64,000 bases of DNA from Acinetobacter guillouiae CIP 63.46. Its GTDB lineage: Bacteria > Pseudomonadota > Gammaproteobacteria > Pseudomonadales > Moraxellaceae. How positions within the stretch are numbered: the first letter of the stretch is position 1; every line of letters starts with the position of its first letter. Location of the stretch: positions 558,001-622,000 of the forward strand of contig NZ_KB849283.1 in assembly GCF_000368145.1 (NCBI RefSeq), read 5' to 3'. A model generated the notes under the pieces. It saw nothing but the letters and a program-made list of their open reading frames with translations. It had not been told where the DNA came from and did not search any database. Shown here one piece after another: positions 45,839 to 55,855 of this stretch. The position numbers and the translations under genes were made by a program.

Positions 45839-46763
45839 AATTTAACACACTGAATAGTTTATCTTTTAATTGTTGCCAATTTGTCGAAATCCAACACACC
45901 AAAGAGCCTGAAGTCACCAAGATCACGCCATACCAAAACTCTATTGGTAGATTGGTTTGTAAGATAAACATTGAAATCAAAGTAGAGATGACTGGACTAA
46001 AATAAGATAAAGTCACCAAAATCGTAATATTGCCTTTGATAATGCCAATATTCCAAGCGGCATAACCCAAAGCCATCACCACTGAAACAATGCCTAATAA
46101 TCCTATTGTTGTAAGTTCAACTTCTGGAATTGCATTTAGACTCAATCCATGTGACCACAGGTATTTAGTCCACAGTACTATACTGATCGCCACAAAGAAA
46201 AATGAAATTGGATTATGCCCATCACTATATTTTTTGGTAATGACACAATATAAGGACCACAGCGTTGCCCCAACAAATGCCAAAATATAACTGATTGGAT
46301 TTTCAAGAATATTGGATAAAATATTAGACCAAGTTAAAGCACCTTGCCCGGTTTGAATCAAAATAATCCCACTTAAGCTGATGGCTAAACCGACAATAAC
46401 AAAGACATTAAATTTAATTTCTTTAAAGAGGATCAGCATCGCAACAGTTAAGCCCGGCCAGAGGTAATTGACCAGACTGACTTCTATGGCTTGTTGGGCG
46501 GTTTGTGCCAGTGCAATGGCATAAGAAAAACATAATTCATAAATAACAAACAATAAGGTAGAAAAAATCAGATATTTTTTTGAAATTAATTTTAAATTTG
46601 GGATTTTAAAAAATATTAATAAAATACATGTGCTCAGTGTATACATCAGCAGCACAGCCAACTCAGCGCCCAAACTAAAACTAATTTTTTTCAATAAACC
46701 GACAATGGAAGACCATTGTAAAATGGCACTTAAACCAATCAGGGTTGCGAGATTCTTTGACAT
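45837..46763 (-). CDS. EamA/DMT family transporter
   Basis: This encodes 308 residues with ten predicted membrane helices in two EamA repeats, typical of drug/metabolite transporters. Both repeats carry hydrophobic helices with a conserved Pro/Gly pattern (SLVNYLWPGLTV in the first). The substrate is unknown. It is convergent with the aminotransferase and may export a product of the catabolic cluster, by position only. Confidence 0.88.
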   Translation of the reverse strand: MSKNLATLIGLSAILQWSSIVGLLKKISFSLGAELAVLLMYTLSTCILLIFFKIPNLKLISKKYLIFSTLLFVIYELCFSYAIALAQTAQQAIEVSLVNYLWPGLTVAMLILFKEIKFNVFVIVGLAISLSGIILIQTGQGALTWSNILSNILENPISYILAFVGATLWSLYCVITKKYSDGHNPISFFFVAISIVLWTKYLWSHGLSLNAIPEVELTTIGLLGIVSVVMALGYAAWNIGIIKGNITILVTLSYFSPVISTLISMFILQTNLPIEFWYGVILVTSGSLVCWISTNWQQLKDKLFSVLN

Positions 46764-47038
46764 ATTGGGCTTTAAAATCTGAGGATTCAGATTAAGGTAA
46801 GTAATGAAACAATTATAGCTTAGAATTCTGCGATTATTTTTAAAATATCACTCAGCATAAAACAAATAATATGTCAGGGATGAGCTCAATAAAAAAAAGC
46901 GGATTTAAGAAAATTTGATATTTGGATAAAAAATTAGGTATTAAAAATGATAAAAAAGCTTTGTTTTTAGTTCAATTTTTTATATAAACATATGCATAAA
47001 GATTAAAAATTAACGAGACATTAAACAGAGATAAACAA

Positions 47039-47677
47039 ATGAGAAGATTACCCGTATATTTATTATTAGATACCTCAGGTTCGATGCATGGTGAACCGAT
47101 TGAAGCCGTTAAAAATGGTGTTGAAATACTGGTTTCTTCACTCAGACAAGATCCTTATGCGCTTGAAACAGCCTATTTATCTATTATTACTTTTGATACT
47201 CAAGCCAAACAACTGATTCCCTTAACTGAAATTGCGATGTTTCAACCCCCTCAATTACAGGCAACGGGGACTACACAGTTGGGCGAAGCACTTGGATTAC
47301 TGGCAGATAAAATTGATCAGGAAGTGCAAAAAACCACACCTGATACCCGTGGTGACTGGAAACCCTTAGTTTTTATTATGACAGATGGTGCACCAACGGA
47401 TGATTGGACTAAAGGTTTTGCAAAACTAAAACAAGCCAAGACAGGGATGATTATTGCTTGTGCAGCGGGACATAATGCAGATAGCAGTATTCTCAAACAA
47501 ATTACAGAAGTTGTGGTAGAACTTGCAACTGCAGATTCAAATACCATTAAAGCCTTCTATAAATGGGTTTCTGCAAGTATTTCTACAGGAAGCCAAAAAG
47601 TAGATGCAGGTCAAAAAGAAGTCACAGGCTTAAATGATCTTCCACCACCACCACCTGAAGTGAATGTGGTTCTATAA
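47039..47677 (+). CDS. TerY-type VWA protein 1
   Basis: This encodes 212 residues, a single von Willebrand A domain with an intact metal site (DTSGSM at residue 11, Thr in ATGTTQLG, Asp in MTDGAPTDD). The C-terminus ends LPPPPPEVNVVL, a proline run shared with TerY 2. TerY proteins act with a PP2C phosphatase and a kinase in Ter stress systems, here encoded 3 to 6 kb downstream. It is the first gene of the rightward signalling run. Confidence 0.85.
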   Translation: MRRLPVYLLLDTSGSMHGEPIEAVKNGVEILVSSLRQDPYALETAYLSIITFDTQAKQLIPLTEIAMFQPPQLQATGTTQLGEALGLLADKIDQEVQKTTPDTRGDWKPLVFIMTDGAPTDDWTKGFAKLKQAKTGMIIACAAGHNADSSILKQITEVVVELATADSNTIKAFYKWVSASISTGSQKVDAGQKEVTGLNDLPPPPPEVNVVL

Positions 47678-47694
47678 AAATAAAGGAAAATAGC

Positions 47695-48339
47695 ATGGCA
47701 ATTACATTGGCGAAAGGTCAAGGACTCAGCCTTGAAAAATCTAAACATGATTTAGAACGAGTGACGATTGGACTCGGTTGGGATATCACTGAGCAAAAGA
47801 AAGGCTTTTTAGGCGGATTATTTTCAGGCGCAAAGAGTGAAGAACACGATCTAGATGTGGTGGCATTTTTATGTGATGCTAGTGGAAAAGTAAAAGATCT
47901 GGGCTGGAATGCCGCAGGTCAAGCCACACTCGAAAACAGTGATGTTATCTTTTTTAATAATTTAAAACATCGTTCAGGGCAAATCTGGCTGACTGGAGAT
48001 AACCGTACTGGTGCTGGTGACGGCGATGATGAACAAATTATTGTCAAATTAAATAGCTTGTCAGCTGAATATCACAAGATTGTCTTTATTGTGCAAATTT
48101 ACAATGGTGCAAAAAACAATCAGCATTTTGGTCAGGTGAAAAATGCCTTTATTCGTGCCGTCGATGGTACTGGCAAAGAAATGGTGCGTTTTGATTTATC
48201 AGGTATCGGTCAATATGATCAACAACGTTCATTGTTATTTGCTGAACTGGTCAGAGAAAATAGTGGTTGGAAATTTAATGCGGTCGGTAATGCATCACCC
48301 GCGGATAATTTCGTGGAATGGTTAAAAAAATATAGTTAA
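47695..48339 (+). CDS. TerD-family protein with an insert (TerX-like)
   Basis: This encodes 214 residues, a TerD/CABP-like calcium-binding domain. The ligand loop is intact ([15 protein letters not shown] near residues 101-115), and WDIT, DLDVVAF and HFGQVKNAFIRA match the family. A 15-residue glycine-rich insert (KKGFLGGLFSGAKSE) replaces the short early loop of TerD, so it is a distinct paralogue of the TerX type. It is 17 bases after TerY 1. Confidence 0.85.
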   Translation: MAITLAKGQGLSLEKSKHDLERVTIGLGWDITEQKKGFLGGLFSGAKSEEHDLDVVAFLCDASGKVKDLGWNAAGQATLENSDVIFFNNLKHRSGQIWLTGDNRTGAGDGDDEQIIVKLNSLSAEYHKIVFIVQIYNGAKNNQHFGQVKNAFIRAVDGTGKEMVRFDLSGIGQYDQQRSLLFAELVRENSGWKFNAVGNASPADNFVEWLKKYS

Positions 48340-48353
48340 AAAATGAGAATATA

Positions 48354-48989
48354 ATGCGCCGTTTACCTGTATATATTTTGTTAGATACATCTGGCTCTAT
48401 GCGTGGTGAGCCAATTCACTCGGTGAATGTTGGCTTGCAGTCGATGCTCAGTGCATTAAGGCAAGATCCTTATGCGCTTGAAAGCGTGTATTTAAGTGTG
48501 ATCACCTTTGATATTGAAGCAAAAGTTTATTTACCGCTTACCCCTTTAGATCAAGTTCAAATTCCAGATCTAGATGTACCCAATGTGGGAGCAACATTTA
48601 TGGGTGCAGCATTGGAATTACTGGCACAGGAAGTACAACAGAATGTACAGAAAAGTAGCAATGATGTTAAAGGCGATTGGCGCCCGTTATTGTTCTTGAT
48701 GACAGATGGTTCACCCTCAGATGTCTATGCTTATCAGCAAATCGTTCCCACAATTAAACAGCTTAACTTTGCCACGATTGTCGCTTGTGCTGCAGGGCCA
48801 AAAGCGAAAACTGAATCCTTGCTGCAACTGACGGATCAAGTGGTTGTGTTAGACACCATGGACTCAAATATTTTTGCTAGCTTCTTTAAGTGGGTTTCTG
48901 CAAGTGTGGTCGCTGGTAGCAGTAGTGCAGGGGTATCCGATTCAATTTCTTTACCACCACCACCCGCCGAAATTCAGCTGGTTTTATAA
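48354..48989 (+). CDS. TerY-type VWA protein 2
   Basis: This encodes 211 residues, closely similar to TerY 1, with DTSGSMRGEP, a GATFMGA region and MTDGSPSD, and the same proline-rich ending (LPPPPAEIQLVL). It is a likely tandem duplicate separated by the TerD-like gene. The metal site is intact. Confidence 0.85.
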   Translation: MRRLPVYILLDTSGSMRGEPIHSVNVGLQSMLSALRQDPYALESVYLSVITFDIEAKVYLPLTPLDQVQIPDLDVPNVGATFMGAALELLAQEVQQNVQKSSNDVKGDWRPLLFLMTDGSPSDVYAYQQIVPTIKQLNFATIVACAAGPKAKTESLLQLTDQVVVLDTMDSNIFASFFKWVSASVVAGSSSAGVSDSISLPPPPAEIQLVL

Positions 48990-49092
48990 CTGAATATTAC
49001 GTGACGATAAAAATGTTAAATCAAACAGATCAGTACTTGTCTGTTTGATTTAGGTATTTGAATAATATGATAAAAATAATGTAGGTGAAGTT

Positions 49093-50145
49093 ATGCGCCG
49101 TTTACCGGTATTTTTTGTTCTTGATTGTTCTGAATCAATGGTCGGGCAACCGCTTGAATCAGTTCAAGAGGGTGTGGAATTTATTTTAAGCAGTTTAAGA
49201 AAAGATCCTTATGCACTTGAAACTGTATATGTTTCAGTGATTGCATATGCAGGTATTGTCAGAACATTGGTCCCTTTAACTGAGTTATTTGCCTTTAATC
49301 ATTTTAATTTGCCCTTGGGTGGTGGGACACATTTGGGTAAAGCTTTAGATCATTTGGGTCAGGAAATTGATCGTTATGTGATGAAAACCACCAGTGAAGT
49401 CAAAGGCGACTGGAAGCCAATGGTCTATATATTTACCGATGGACGCCCAACCGATGAATATGATCAGGCAATTCAACGCTGGAATGCCAAATATGCGCAT
49501 AAAGCAACAGTCGTCGCCATCGGTCTAGGTGCAGATGTTGATTTTTCTGTGCTAAGTAAGATCACTGAAAATACCATTTCAATTGATCAGATCAATCAAG
49601 AATATGTCAAAGGTTTATGTAAGTGGATCACAGCCTCTGTGGTCTTACAAAGTGTCAGTATTGGTAGCCATCAACAAAAAGATGACCTGTTGCCGATTGA
49701 TGAGCGTTATATGCGCTTGGCAAAAGATGCATTATCCCTGCAAAAAAATAAAGCCGATGATCATTGTGCGATATTTGTGGGTCGCTGCCAAAAGATGAAT
49801 AAACCTTATATCATCAAATATATACGTAACTTACAGTACAAAGGTCCAGCTGATTTAAATATCAATATCTATAATTTTAAGTTAGATACCTGTAGTGCGA
49901 TATCTGAGGAGTATTTTACTTGGTCAGATCATAATGCATCAAATAAGCAGATCAATACGGCTGAACTCGATGGTTTCCCTGAATGTCCACATTGTTTTTC
50001 TGAGACCGCTTTTGCAGTATGTGGATGCGGTAATTTGATGTGTTATGACGGCTATCGGGAATCTGTGGTTTGCCCGTGGTGTCGTCGACAAATCAGTTTC
50101 TCGTCTGGTGATGGAGATTTTGATTTAACCCGTGGGCAAGGTTAG
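49093..50145 (+). CDS. TerY-type VWA protein 3 with C-terminal zinc domain
   Basis: This encodes 350 residues. Residues 1-200 form a VWA domain with the metal site in the form DCSESM and FTDGRPTDE. The tail (about 200-350) carries paired zinc-ligand motifs: CPHC, CGCG with a following Cys, and CPWC, which match the TerY-C zinc-binding tail. The cysteine spacing suggests a treble-clef or ring-like fold. This longer TerY lies directly before the PP2C and kinase genes, the usual TerY-phosphatase-kinase triad. Confidence 0.85.
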   Translation: MRRLPVFFVLDCSESMVGQPLESVQEGVEFILSSLRKDPYALETVYVSVIAYAGIVRTLVPLTELFAFNHFNLPLGGGTHLGKALDHLGQEIDRYVMKTTSEVKGDWKPMVYIFTDGRPTDEYDQAIQRWNAKYAHKATVVAIGLGADVDFSVLSKITENTISIDQINQEYVKGLCKWITASVVLQSVSIGSHQQKDDLLPIDERYMRLAKDALSLQKNKADDHCAIFVGRCQKMNKPYIIKYIRNLQYKGPADLNINIYNFKLDTCSAISEEYFTWSDHNASNKQINTAELDGFPECPHCFSETAFAVCGCGNLMCYDGYRESVVCPWCRRQISFSSGDGDFDLTRGQG

Positions 50146-50287
50146 GCTTTATCGGTTGATGTGTTGATACATTATTAAAGCATTGCTGCATTGAACAATA
50201 TTAAAAATCTATATCGTTTAACGCTTAAGTGCATCGTGATTGGTGAGTGACCAAGCGAATAGAATAGAAAAATGGGTAGAGGGTAAA

Positions 50288-52165
50288 ATGGACAATGATG
50301 TATGCAAATTAAAGCAGATTTTGGAACAAAATCCCGCTGATTTCAGTGAGACATTTTCACAATTTCTATTAAGTGATCCGCAAAATCTCAAACAACTTTC
50401 AAAACTCATCAATGAATTGGAAAAAGTGAAGATAGCTGCACCGCGTTTGAACAATATCGATGAAGCTGATTTATTGGATAACGCATCTGCTGCACAGTCT
50501 CAGCATGAAACTATATGCTCGGATACAACTCAAGCTACTGTACAAAAGAATGTTCAAGAGCAAGTCGGTCTTAATCAGCAAACAGAAACCAATCAACACG
50601 CTAGAGTTGATGACCAAGTCATGCTAGATGAAAATATTCAACAAAATTGTGATGATCCTTTAGTCAATGTGGATCAACTCCATACATCATCTGAAAACAC
50701 CAACTCAGTTGGAGCAATTTCTGATGCGCAAAATATCGCTTTAGATCTTCACACAACATTGCAACTGGCACCGATCCTACAAGTTGAACAGCAAGTTGTT
50801 GCAGATCAAGTTGAGGAAACATCAGCCCCTACAATTGAACCCAATTTAGAAAACAAGCCGACAATTGATTCTGAAAATATAAGCTCAACCCCTGAAATAA
50901 TATCTTCTGAAACTGAGAAGAATAGATTAGAGATCGAATCTGTGTTTAGACGAAGTAAATATGAAGACATTAAATTTCAGGTTGAAAATGCCCGAGTTGG
51001 ACAACACTATCAATCTCAAATTTCAGTGATTTCTCAACATGATGTCAATCAATTAACATTCAAATCTGAAAGCTTTAAATTTCCAGATACAAGTTTTTAT
51101 TTCGATGAAGCCACACAACGTATTCATGGTGAACCACTACAAGCAGATTCAATCGAATTTTCTTTTCAGTTTATTGCTGATGGAGAAACACGCTCTGCCC
51201 AATGTCGGTTGAATGTCATTGCAGACCCACGCAGTTTATGGAAAGTCATTGAACCTAAGTCTGGGCAGAAATTTAACAAGTCGCATCTGGATCAAGCCTT
51301 GATTGATGCCGTGGACTATAAAATTATCGCTGCAAGTCGTCGTGGTCGTTCACATGAACACGCAGGCTTATTTAGAGATGACGATTTTTCCATTACTTTA
51401 ATCGACAATACACCTTGGTCGGTCTTGACTGTGGCAGATGGTGCAGGCAGTGCGCAATACTCCAGAGAAGGCTCTCGAATTGCGGTAGAGATTGTTGAAA
51501 ATGAGTTTAAAAACTATTTAAATCCACACACGGTTGAAAGCCTGATTGCTGACTTAGAAAAATGGCAAGTGGGAAGTCAGGATGCTGAAACTGTTGCAGT
51601 TGCCAAAAAGTTAAATGAGCAGTTTCATCATGTATATTATGAAATTTATAAATCAATTATTAACCAAATCAAATTACAAGCAGAGCAGATTGGGGCAAAT
51701 ACTAAAGATTTTTCAACCACATTGCTGGTTGCGGTCGTATGTAAATTAGCTGACAAAACCTTTATCAGTACATTTTCAGTGGGAGACGGTGCAATCGCAG
51801 TATATAGCGAGGACAATGTGCGCCTGATGAATGTTCCAGATGGTGGTGAATATGCAGGACAGACCAAGTTTCTAGATCTGAGTATTGCAACAGAATTTCC
51901 AAACCGTTTAAAAATAGGCTGCTTTAAAGATACCCATGCGATTATGTTGATGACAGATGGTATTTCAGATCCAAAATTTGAAACAGATTCTGGCTTATCC
52001 AATTTTGACAAATGGCAAAGTTTATACCGTGAACTGGATCCGTTGCTACAGAATGAAGCAGCTGGTACTGCATTGTTGGAATGGATGCATTTCTTTACAG
52101 CTGGGCATCATGATGATCGTACCATGGCCGTATTATGGAATAAGCATTCAACAATATCTGTATAA
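50288..52165 (+). CDS. PP2C-type protein phosphatase with N-terminal Ig-like region
   Basis: This encodes 625 residues. Residues 1-215 are polar and Gln/Glu-rich with low complexity; about 220-315 look like an Ig-like or cadherin-like beta domain; about 360-620 are a PP2C domain. The metal-binding parts are intact: VADGAGSAQYS, SVGDGAIAVYS, LMTDGISDPKFE and the late DDRTMAVLW. It would dephosphorylate targets of the kinase next door. The frame is open from 50240, but GAGGG precedes the ATG at 50288, so that start is preferred. Confidence 0.87.
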   Translation: MDNDVCKLKQILEQNPADFSETFSQFLLSDPQNLKQLSKLINELEKVKIAAPRLNNIDEADLLDNASAAQSQHETICSDTTQATVQKNVQEQVGLNQQTETNQHARVDDQVMLDENIQQNCDDPLVNVDQLHTSSENTNSVGAISDAQNIALDLHTTLQLAPILQVEQQVVADQVEETSAPTIEPNLENKPTIDSENISSTPEIISSETEKNRLEIESVFRRSKYEDIKFQVENARVGQHYQSQISVISQHDVNQLTFKSESFKFPDTSFYFDEATQRIHGEPLQADSIEFSFQFIADGETRSAQCRLNVIADPRSLWKVIEPKSGQKFNKSHLDQALIDAVDYKIIAASRRGRSHEHAGLFRDDDFSITLIDNTPWSVLTVADGAGSAQYSREGSRIAVEIVENEFKNYLNPHTVESLIADLEKWQVGSQDAETVAVAKKLNEQFHHVYYEIYKSIINQIKLQAEQIGANTKDFSTTLLVAVVCKLADKTFISTFSVGDGAIAVYSEDNVRLMNVPDGGEYAGQTKFLDLSIATEFPNRLKIGCFKDTHAIMLMTDGISDPKFETDSGLSNFDKWQSLYRELDPLLQNEAAGTALLEWMHFFTAGHHDDRTMAVLWNKHSTISV

Positions 52166-52208
52166 ATAATATCTAAGTATTTGAAGAATATAGTGTAAGG
52201 TGGCAAGT

Positions 52209-53738
52209 ATGTCAGCAAAAATTATTAAATGTACCACCGTTGATGGACGTGAAATAGAATTTGTAGATGAAATTATCGGTTCAGGTGCCATGAAAGATGT
52301 ATATTTTTCACCTGATCGTAGCTATGTGGTGTGCTTTTTCAGTAAAGAAAAGAATAAATTTTATGAATCTAAAGCCACCTTTGAGCAGCAAAAAGATCGT
52401 TTAAAAGAAATTGTAGGCAATAAATGGCAAAGTATTTTTAATGGGATTGGTGGGGATTATTGGAAAAATATTTTCTGTTGGCCCGACGGTTTAGTTGAAT
52501 ATAATAATTTGCTTGGGATTACCGCCCCAACCTATAGAAAACAATTTTTCTTTGAATATGGTTCAAAAAATAATGATTTTCTGCAAATCAAAGGCAAAGA
52601 AAAAGAAGGGAAATGGTTTGCAAGTGCAAATAACCAAAACAGATTTCTCGACGACAAAGAAAAAGGCACTTGGCTAAATTACCTTAAAATAGGAATTCTA
52701 ATTTCTCGCGCAGTACGCCGTATGCATGCTGCGGGTTTAGCCCATTCAGATTTATCTTATAAAAATATTTTGGTCGATCCTGTTTCTGGGAGTGCCAGCG
52801 TTATCGATGTTGATGGTTTGGTGGTACCTGGTAAATACCCACCTGATGTTGTCGGTACTCCTGATTTTATTGCGCCAGAAGTGGTACGCACCAGTCATTT
52901 ATCCAAAGACAATCCTGATCGTTATTTACCCAGTATTGCGACAGATAAACATGCTTTGGCGGTATTGATTTATATGTATTTGCTCTATCGACATCCGTTA
53001 CGTGGTGGAAAAATTCATGATATGAATGATCCGCAAAAGGATGAAACGCTGGGAATGGGTGAAAAAGCGCTGTTTATTGAACACCCAACAGATCATAGTA
53101 ATCAGGTGAAACCAACTCAACTTAAAGTCAGTCAGCAGCCGTGGGGTGATCCTGCAAAAGTACCATTTACAGTGACTGGACCGTATTTGTCTGAATTATT
53201 TATGAAAAGCTTTGTCGAGGGGTTACATGATCCTGCCAAGCGTCCCTCAGCTAACGATTGGGAAACAGCTTTGGTTAAAACAGTGGATTTGATTCAGCCT
53301 TGTCATAATCACCGTTGTGGTCAAAAGTGGTATGTCTTTGATAATTCCACTAAACCTGAGTGTCCATTTTGTCATACGCCGTTTAAAGGTAAATTACCTA
53401 TTCTCAATTTATACTCAGCACGGCAGCAAGGTAATTTTAGACCCGATAATCATCGTTTAATGGTGTGGACAGGCCAATCTATTTACGCATGGCATACCAA
53501 TAATATGATTGCACCGAATGAACGCTTAACCGCAGAACAGACCAAGCGAAAAGGGTATTTTGTTTTACATAATGATGTGTGGTGGTTGGTCAATGAAGAT
53601 ATGCCTGATCTTACCGATGTTGCCAATAAAACGCAGATCCCGATTGGTGGTAAAATTGAGTTAAAAGATGGGGTTCAAATTTTATTTTCTAAACAAGATG
53701 GCGGTCGTTTAGCTGTGGTACAAATGGTTGAAGCATAA
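52209..53738 (+). CDS. Ser/Thr kinase-like protein with zinc-ribbon and FHA-like tail
   Basis: This encodes 509 residues. A divergent kinase domain (about 10-330) has HSDLSYKN as the catalytic loop (residue 178 region) and IDVDGL in place of DFG. The early Lys strand is atypical (YVVCFF). A zinc-ribbon (CHNHRC, then CPFC, near 364-388) and a C-terminal beta domain similar to FHA (about 400-509) follow. It pairs with the PP2C protein and TerY. A leftward operon begins convergently 28 bases later. The ATG at 52209 follows AAGG at a suitable distance. Confidence 0.83.
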   Translation: MSAKIIKCTTVDGREIEFVDEIIGSGAMKDVYFSPDRSYVVCFFSKEKNKFYESKATFEQQKDRLKEIVGNKWQSIFNGIGGDYWKNIFCWPDGLVEYNNLLGITAPTYRKQFFFEYGSKNNDFLQIKGKEKEGKWFASANNQNRFLDDKEKGTWLNYLKIGILISRAVRRMHAAGLAHSDLSYKNILVDPVSGSASVIDVDGLVVPGKYPPDVVGTPDFIAPEVVRTSHLSKDNPDRYLPSIATDKHALAVLIYMYLLYRHPLRGGKIHDMNDPQKDETLGMGEKALFIEHPTDHSNQVKPTQLKVSQQPWGDPAKVPFTVTGPYLSELFMKSFVEGLHDPAKRPSANDWETALVKTVDLIQPCHNHRCGQKWYVFDNSTKPECPFCHTPFKGKLPILNLYSARQQGNFRPDNHRLMVWTGQSIYAWHTNNMIAPNERLTAEQTKRKGYFVLHNDVWWLVNEDMPDLTDVANKTQIPIGGKIELKDGVQILFSKQDGGRLAVVQMVEA

Positions 53739-53765
53739 TGCGATGCTTCAACCTCTAATTAAGGC

Positions 53766-54692
53766 TTATACCACCAATATTTTGTCGTGTGTTGAACAAG
53801 ATGATTTGACCAAACCAAAAGTTTTATATCTGAGTAAAATCATTTCAGCCCAATTTTTATGGGTGGCAGGTTCAATCATTGAACCATGACTTTTAAATAC
53901 ACTTTTAGCATCGTGTGCTAAGATTAATTGAGCTTCATGGAAATCTTCAGGCTGAACTTGTAAGGCATGATGAATATGACCAATTTGAGCAGGATGAATT
54001 GCTGTTTTGGTATAAATTCCATTATTCATGTCTTGTTCCAGCTCTTGCATCAATAGCTGTGTATTTTCAAAATGTTCACACACGGGTGAACTTAGCTGAA
54101 AGCCATTAGGAATAAATAATCCCGCCAATTGTGAAATCAGAATACCCACAGGTGTTTGATAAATCGTAGTATTTTTGGGTCTACGCAAATTTAAACAGGA
54201 CAAGAGGTCATTGCCACCAATTCTTAAACATAAAGTTTTATGAAAGTCATATTTAAGAGCTTGGTAAAGTTCAATATTGTGCGCAACATCAAAGATTTCT
54301 TTGGTTTCAAGTGTCGGCATATATTGCAAATTGGCAGGTAATACATTCATCCAATTTTTTAAATTAAATACATTAAACTTAGGCAAAATCATACCATTAA
54401 ATGTTTGATTTAGATCCCAGTCGACAATGTGCTTCGCCATTTCCATATTTCTTGGACGGATAAAAATGGCAGGGGCTTTTAAACTGGGTTCATACAGTCG
54501 TCTTTGCAATAAAAGTTTTAAATTCACCATCGCCGTTTGAACATCTGATTCAAGTACAGCATCTTCAAGGCATACCGCAATTGATTTAATCTGAGGAAAT
54601 TTAATTCCTTGGGTAACTTCCCACAATTGTTCATGTGTTGCAGGAATATACATGGTCGCGCCAAGTTCAATGGCGTGTAAAAGTGGCTTCAT
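53766..54692 (-). CDS. HpcH/HpaI (CitE-like) aldolase family protein
   Basis: This encodes 308 residues of the HpcH/HpaI aldolase/citrate-lyase-beta type TIM barrel. Segments seen are YIPATHEQLWE, VCLEDAVLES (Glu/Asp metal residues), AIFIRPRNME and KTAIHPAQIGHIHHAL. It is the last gene of the Ter-linked leftward operon, overlapping the StiP-like stop by four bases. In the predicted Ter pathway it acts on an aldol or citryl-type intermediate. This is inference from published domain analysis, not tested here. Confidence 0.82.
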   Translation of the reverse strand: MKPLLHAIELGATMYIPATHEQLWEVTQGIKFPQIKSIAVCLEDAVLESDVQTAMVNLKLLLQRRLYEPSLKAPAIFIRPRNMEMAKHIVDWDLNQTFNGMILPKFNVFNLKNWMNVLPANLQYMPTLETKEIFDVAHNIELYQALKYDFHKTLCLRIGGNDLLSCLNLRRPKNTTIYQTPVGILISQLAGLFIPNGFQLSSPVCEHFENTQLLMQELEQDMNNGIYTKTAIHPAQIGHIHHALQVQPEDFHEAQLILAHDAKSVFKSHGSMIEPATHKNWAEMILLRYKTFGLVKSSCSTHDKILVV

Positions 54693-55855
54693 TTTTTCTT
54701 CTCTACTTTTTTTATCAATGTTGCTGCATGATAAGGACCTAATTTTTTTCCCAGAATATCGACTGGAATATTTCGCTCACGTGCAAAGTGCAATAATAAT
54801 TGTACATGAGGGTTAGATTCATCTTTCAATAAGATTCGCTCAGGTACGCGTCTTAAAACTGCTCGCGTTGCTTCAGCAATACTGGGTTTTATATGGTTAA
54901 TATTTTGAATCGCATATTGTGCTGCAATCCATTCAATCGTTTCTGCACATTGCTGCTGTTGTGCTAAACGAATTTGATTGTTCCAGCTCACCTGTTTATC
55001 AGTTGGATTTTGTTCAATCAACAGTCGTATTTGCTCAACAAAATTGACAGAAAGGTCATAAGGTTTTAGCTGATCATAGATTAAACAACTGTGCCATTTT
55101 TGTGTCTGATAGCAATTTTTACGGGCATCTTGCTGTTCAATCGTTTCTTTTAGAATCGTCCGAGAAGTCAATCCAGAGATCACTGAACCCAATATACCAA
55201 ATGGAATCAACCAATCATCTGTACTGGCACTTAACCAAGAATAACCACCCAAATCAGATAGGGTAACTAAACGCGGGATCTGCCAATTTTCATCAAAGAG
55301 CTCAGGAATGTCTTGTAGATTTTTTGTGAGTTCTTTGCATATCGCGCCTTTACCTGTCCAACCATCTACAAAAACGATATTCTCAGCACTATGTTGTTCA
55401 ATAATTGCTTGCAGTGCAGCAAAGTCAACACCTCGATCACGAATGATACTAATACCATAGTGATAACAAGACTGATGCTTTTCAAGGTAATGCTTGAGTA
55501 ATACACCTAAAGGAACACCAGCGCGAACCAAACTCACCAAAACAATCTCTTGCTTGGAAAAACGTTGCATCAAACTGTTGCCAATTTTTTGAACTTCTTC
55601 GGCAAGGCGCTGTGCACCTTGTTCAAAGGCATGCTGATAATGTTGCATTTGTTCATCCGTTGGCGGATGTTCAGCACTGATCATTTGTGAATAGTGCATT
55701 TTTCCTGACTGGATCAGATATTCTTTTTCTTCAACTGCAGTGGGTTGAATATCATCAATCTGCATCAAAAAAGTGACATCTTCGGGACGATATGAACCGT
55801 GAAAGCCAAGTTCGTTCAATATTGGATTGAGTGGTGTGATCAATGAATTAGACAT
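54689..55855 (-). CDS. Phosphoribosyltransferase-like protein (StiP/PELOTA type)
   Basis: This encodes 388 residues. An N-terminal phosphoribosyltransferase-like domain (about 30-250) has the PRPP loop as VDGWTGKGAI rather than the usual acidic pair, with SLVRAGVPLG earlier. The C-terminal 100 residues resemble a PELOTA-type RNA-binding domain (RAVLRRVPERILLKD, VDILGKKLGPYHAATLI). This matches the family annotated as cysteine protease StiP in Ter clusters. It overlaps both neighbours by a few bases (co-translated). Confidence 0.83.
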   Translation of the reverse strand: MSNSLITPLNPILNELGFHGSYRPEDVTFLMQIDDIQPTAVEEKEYLIQSGKMHYSQMISAEHPPTDEQMQHYQHAFEQGAQRLAEEVQKIGNSLMQRFSKQEIVLVSLVRAGVPLGVLLKHYLEKHQSCYHYGISIIRDRGVDFAALQAIIEQHSAENIVFVDGWTGKGAICKELTKNLQDIPELFDENWQIPRLVTLSDLGGYSWLSASTDDWLIPFGILGSVISGLTSRTILKETIEQQDARKNCYQTQKWHSCLIYDQLKPYDLSVNFVEQIRLLIEQNPTDKQVSWNNQIRLAQQQQCAETIEWIAAQYAIQNINHIKPSIAEATRAVLRRVPERILLKDESNPHVQLLLHFARERNIPVDILGKKLGPYHAATLIKKVEKKK

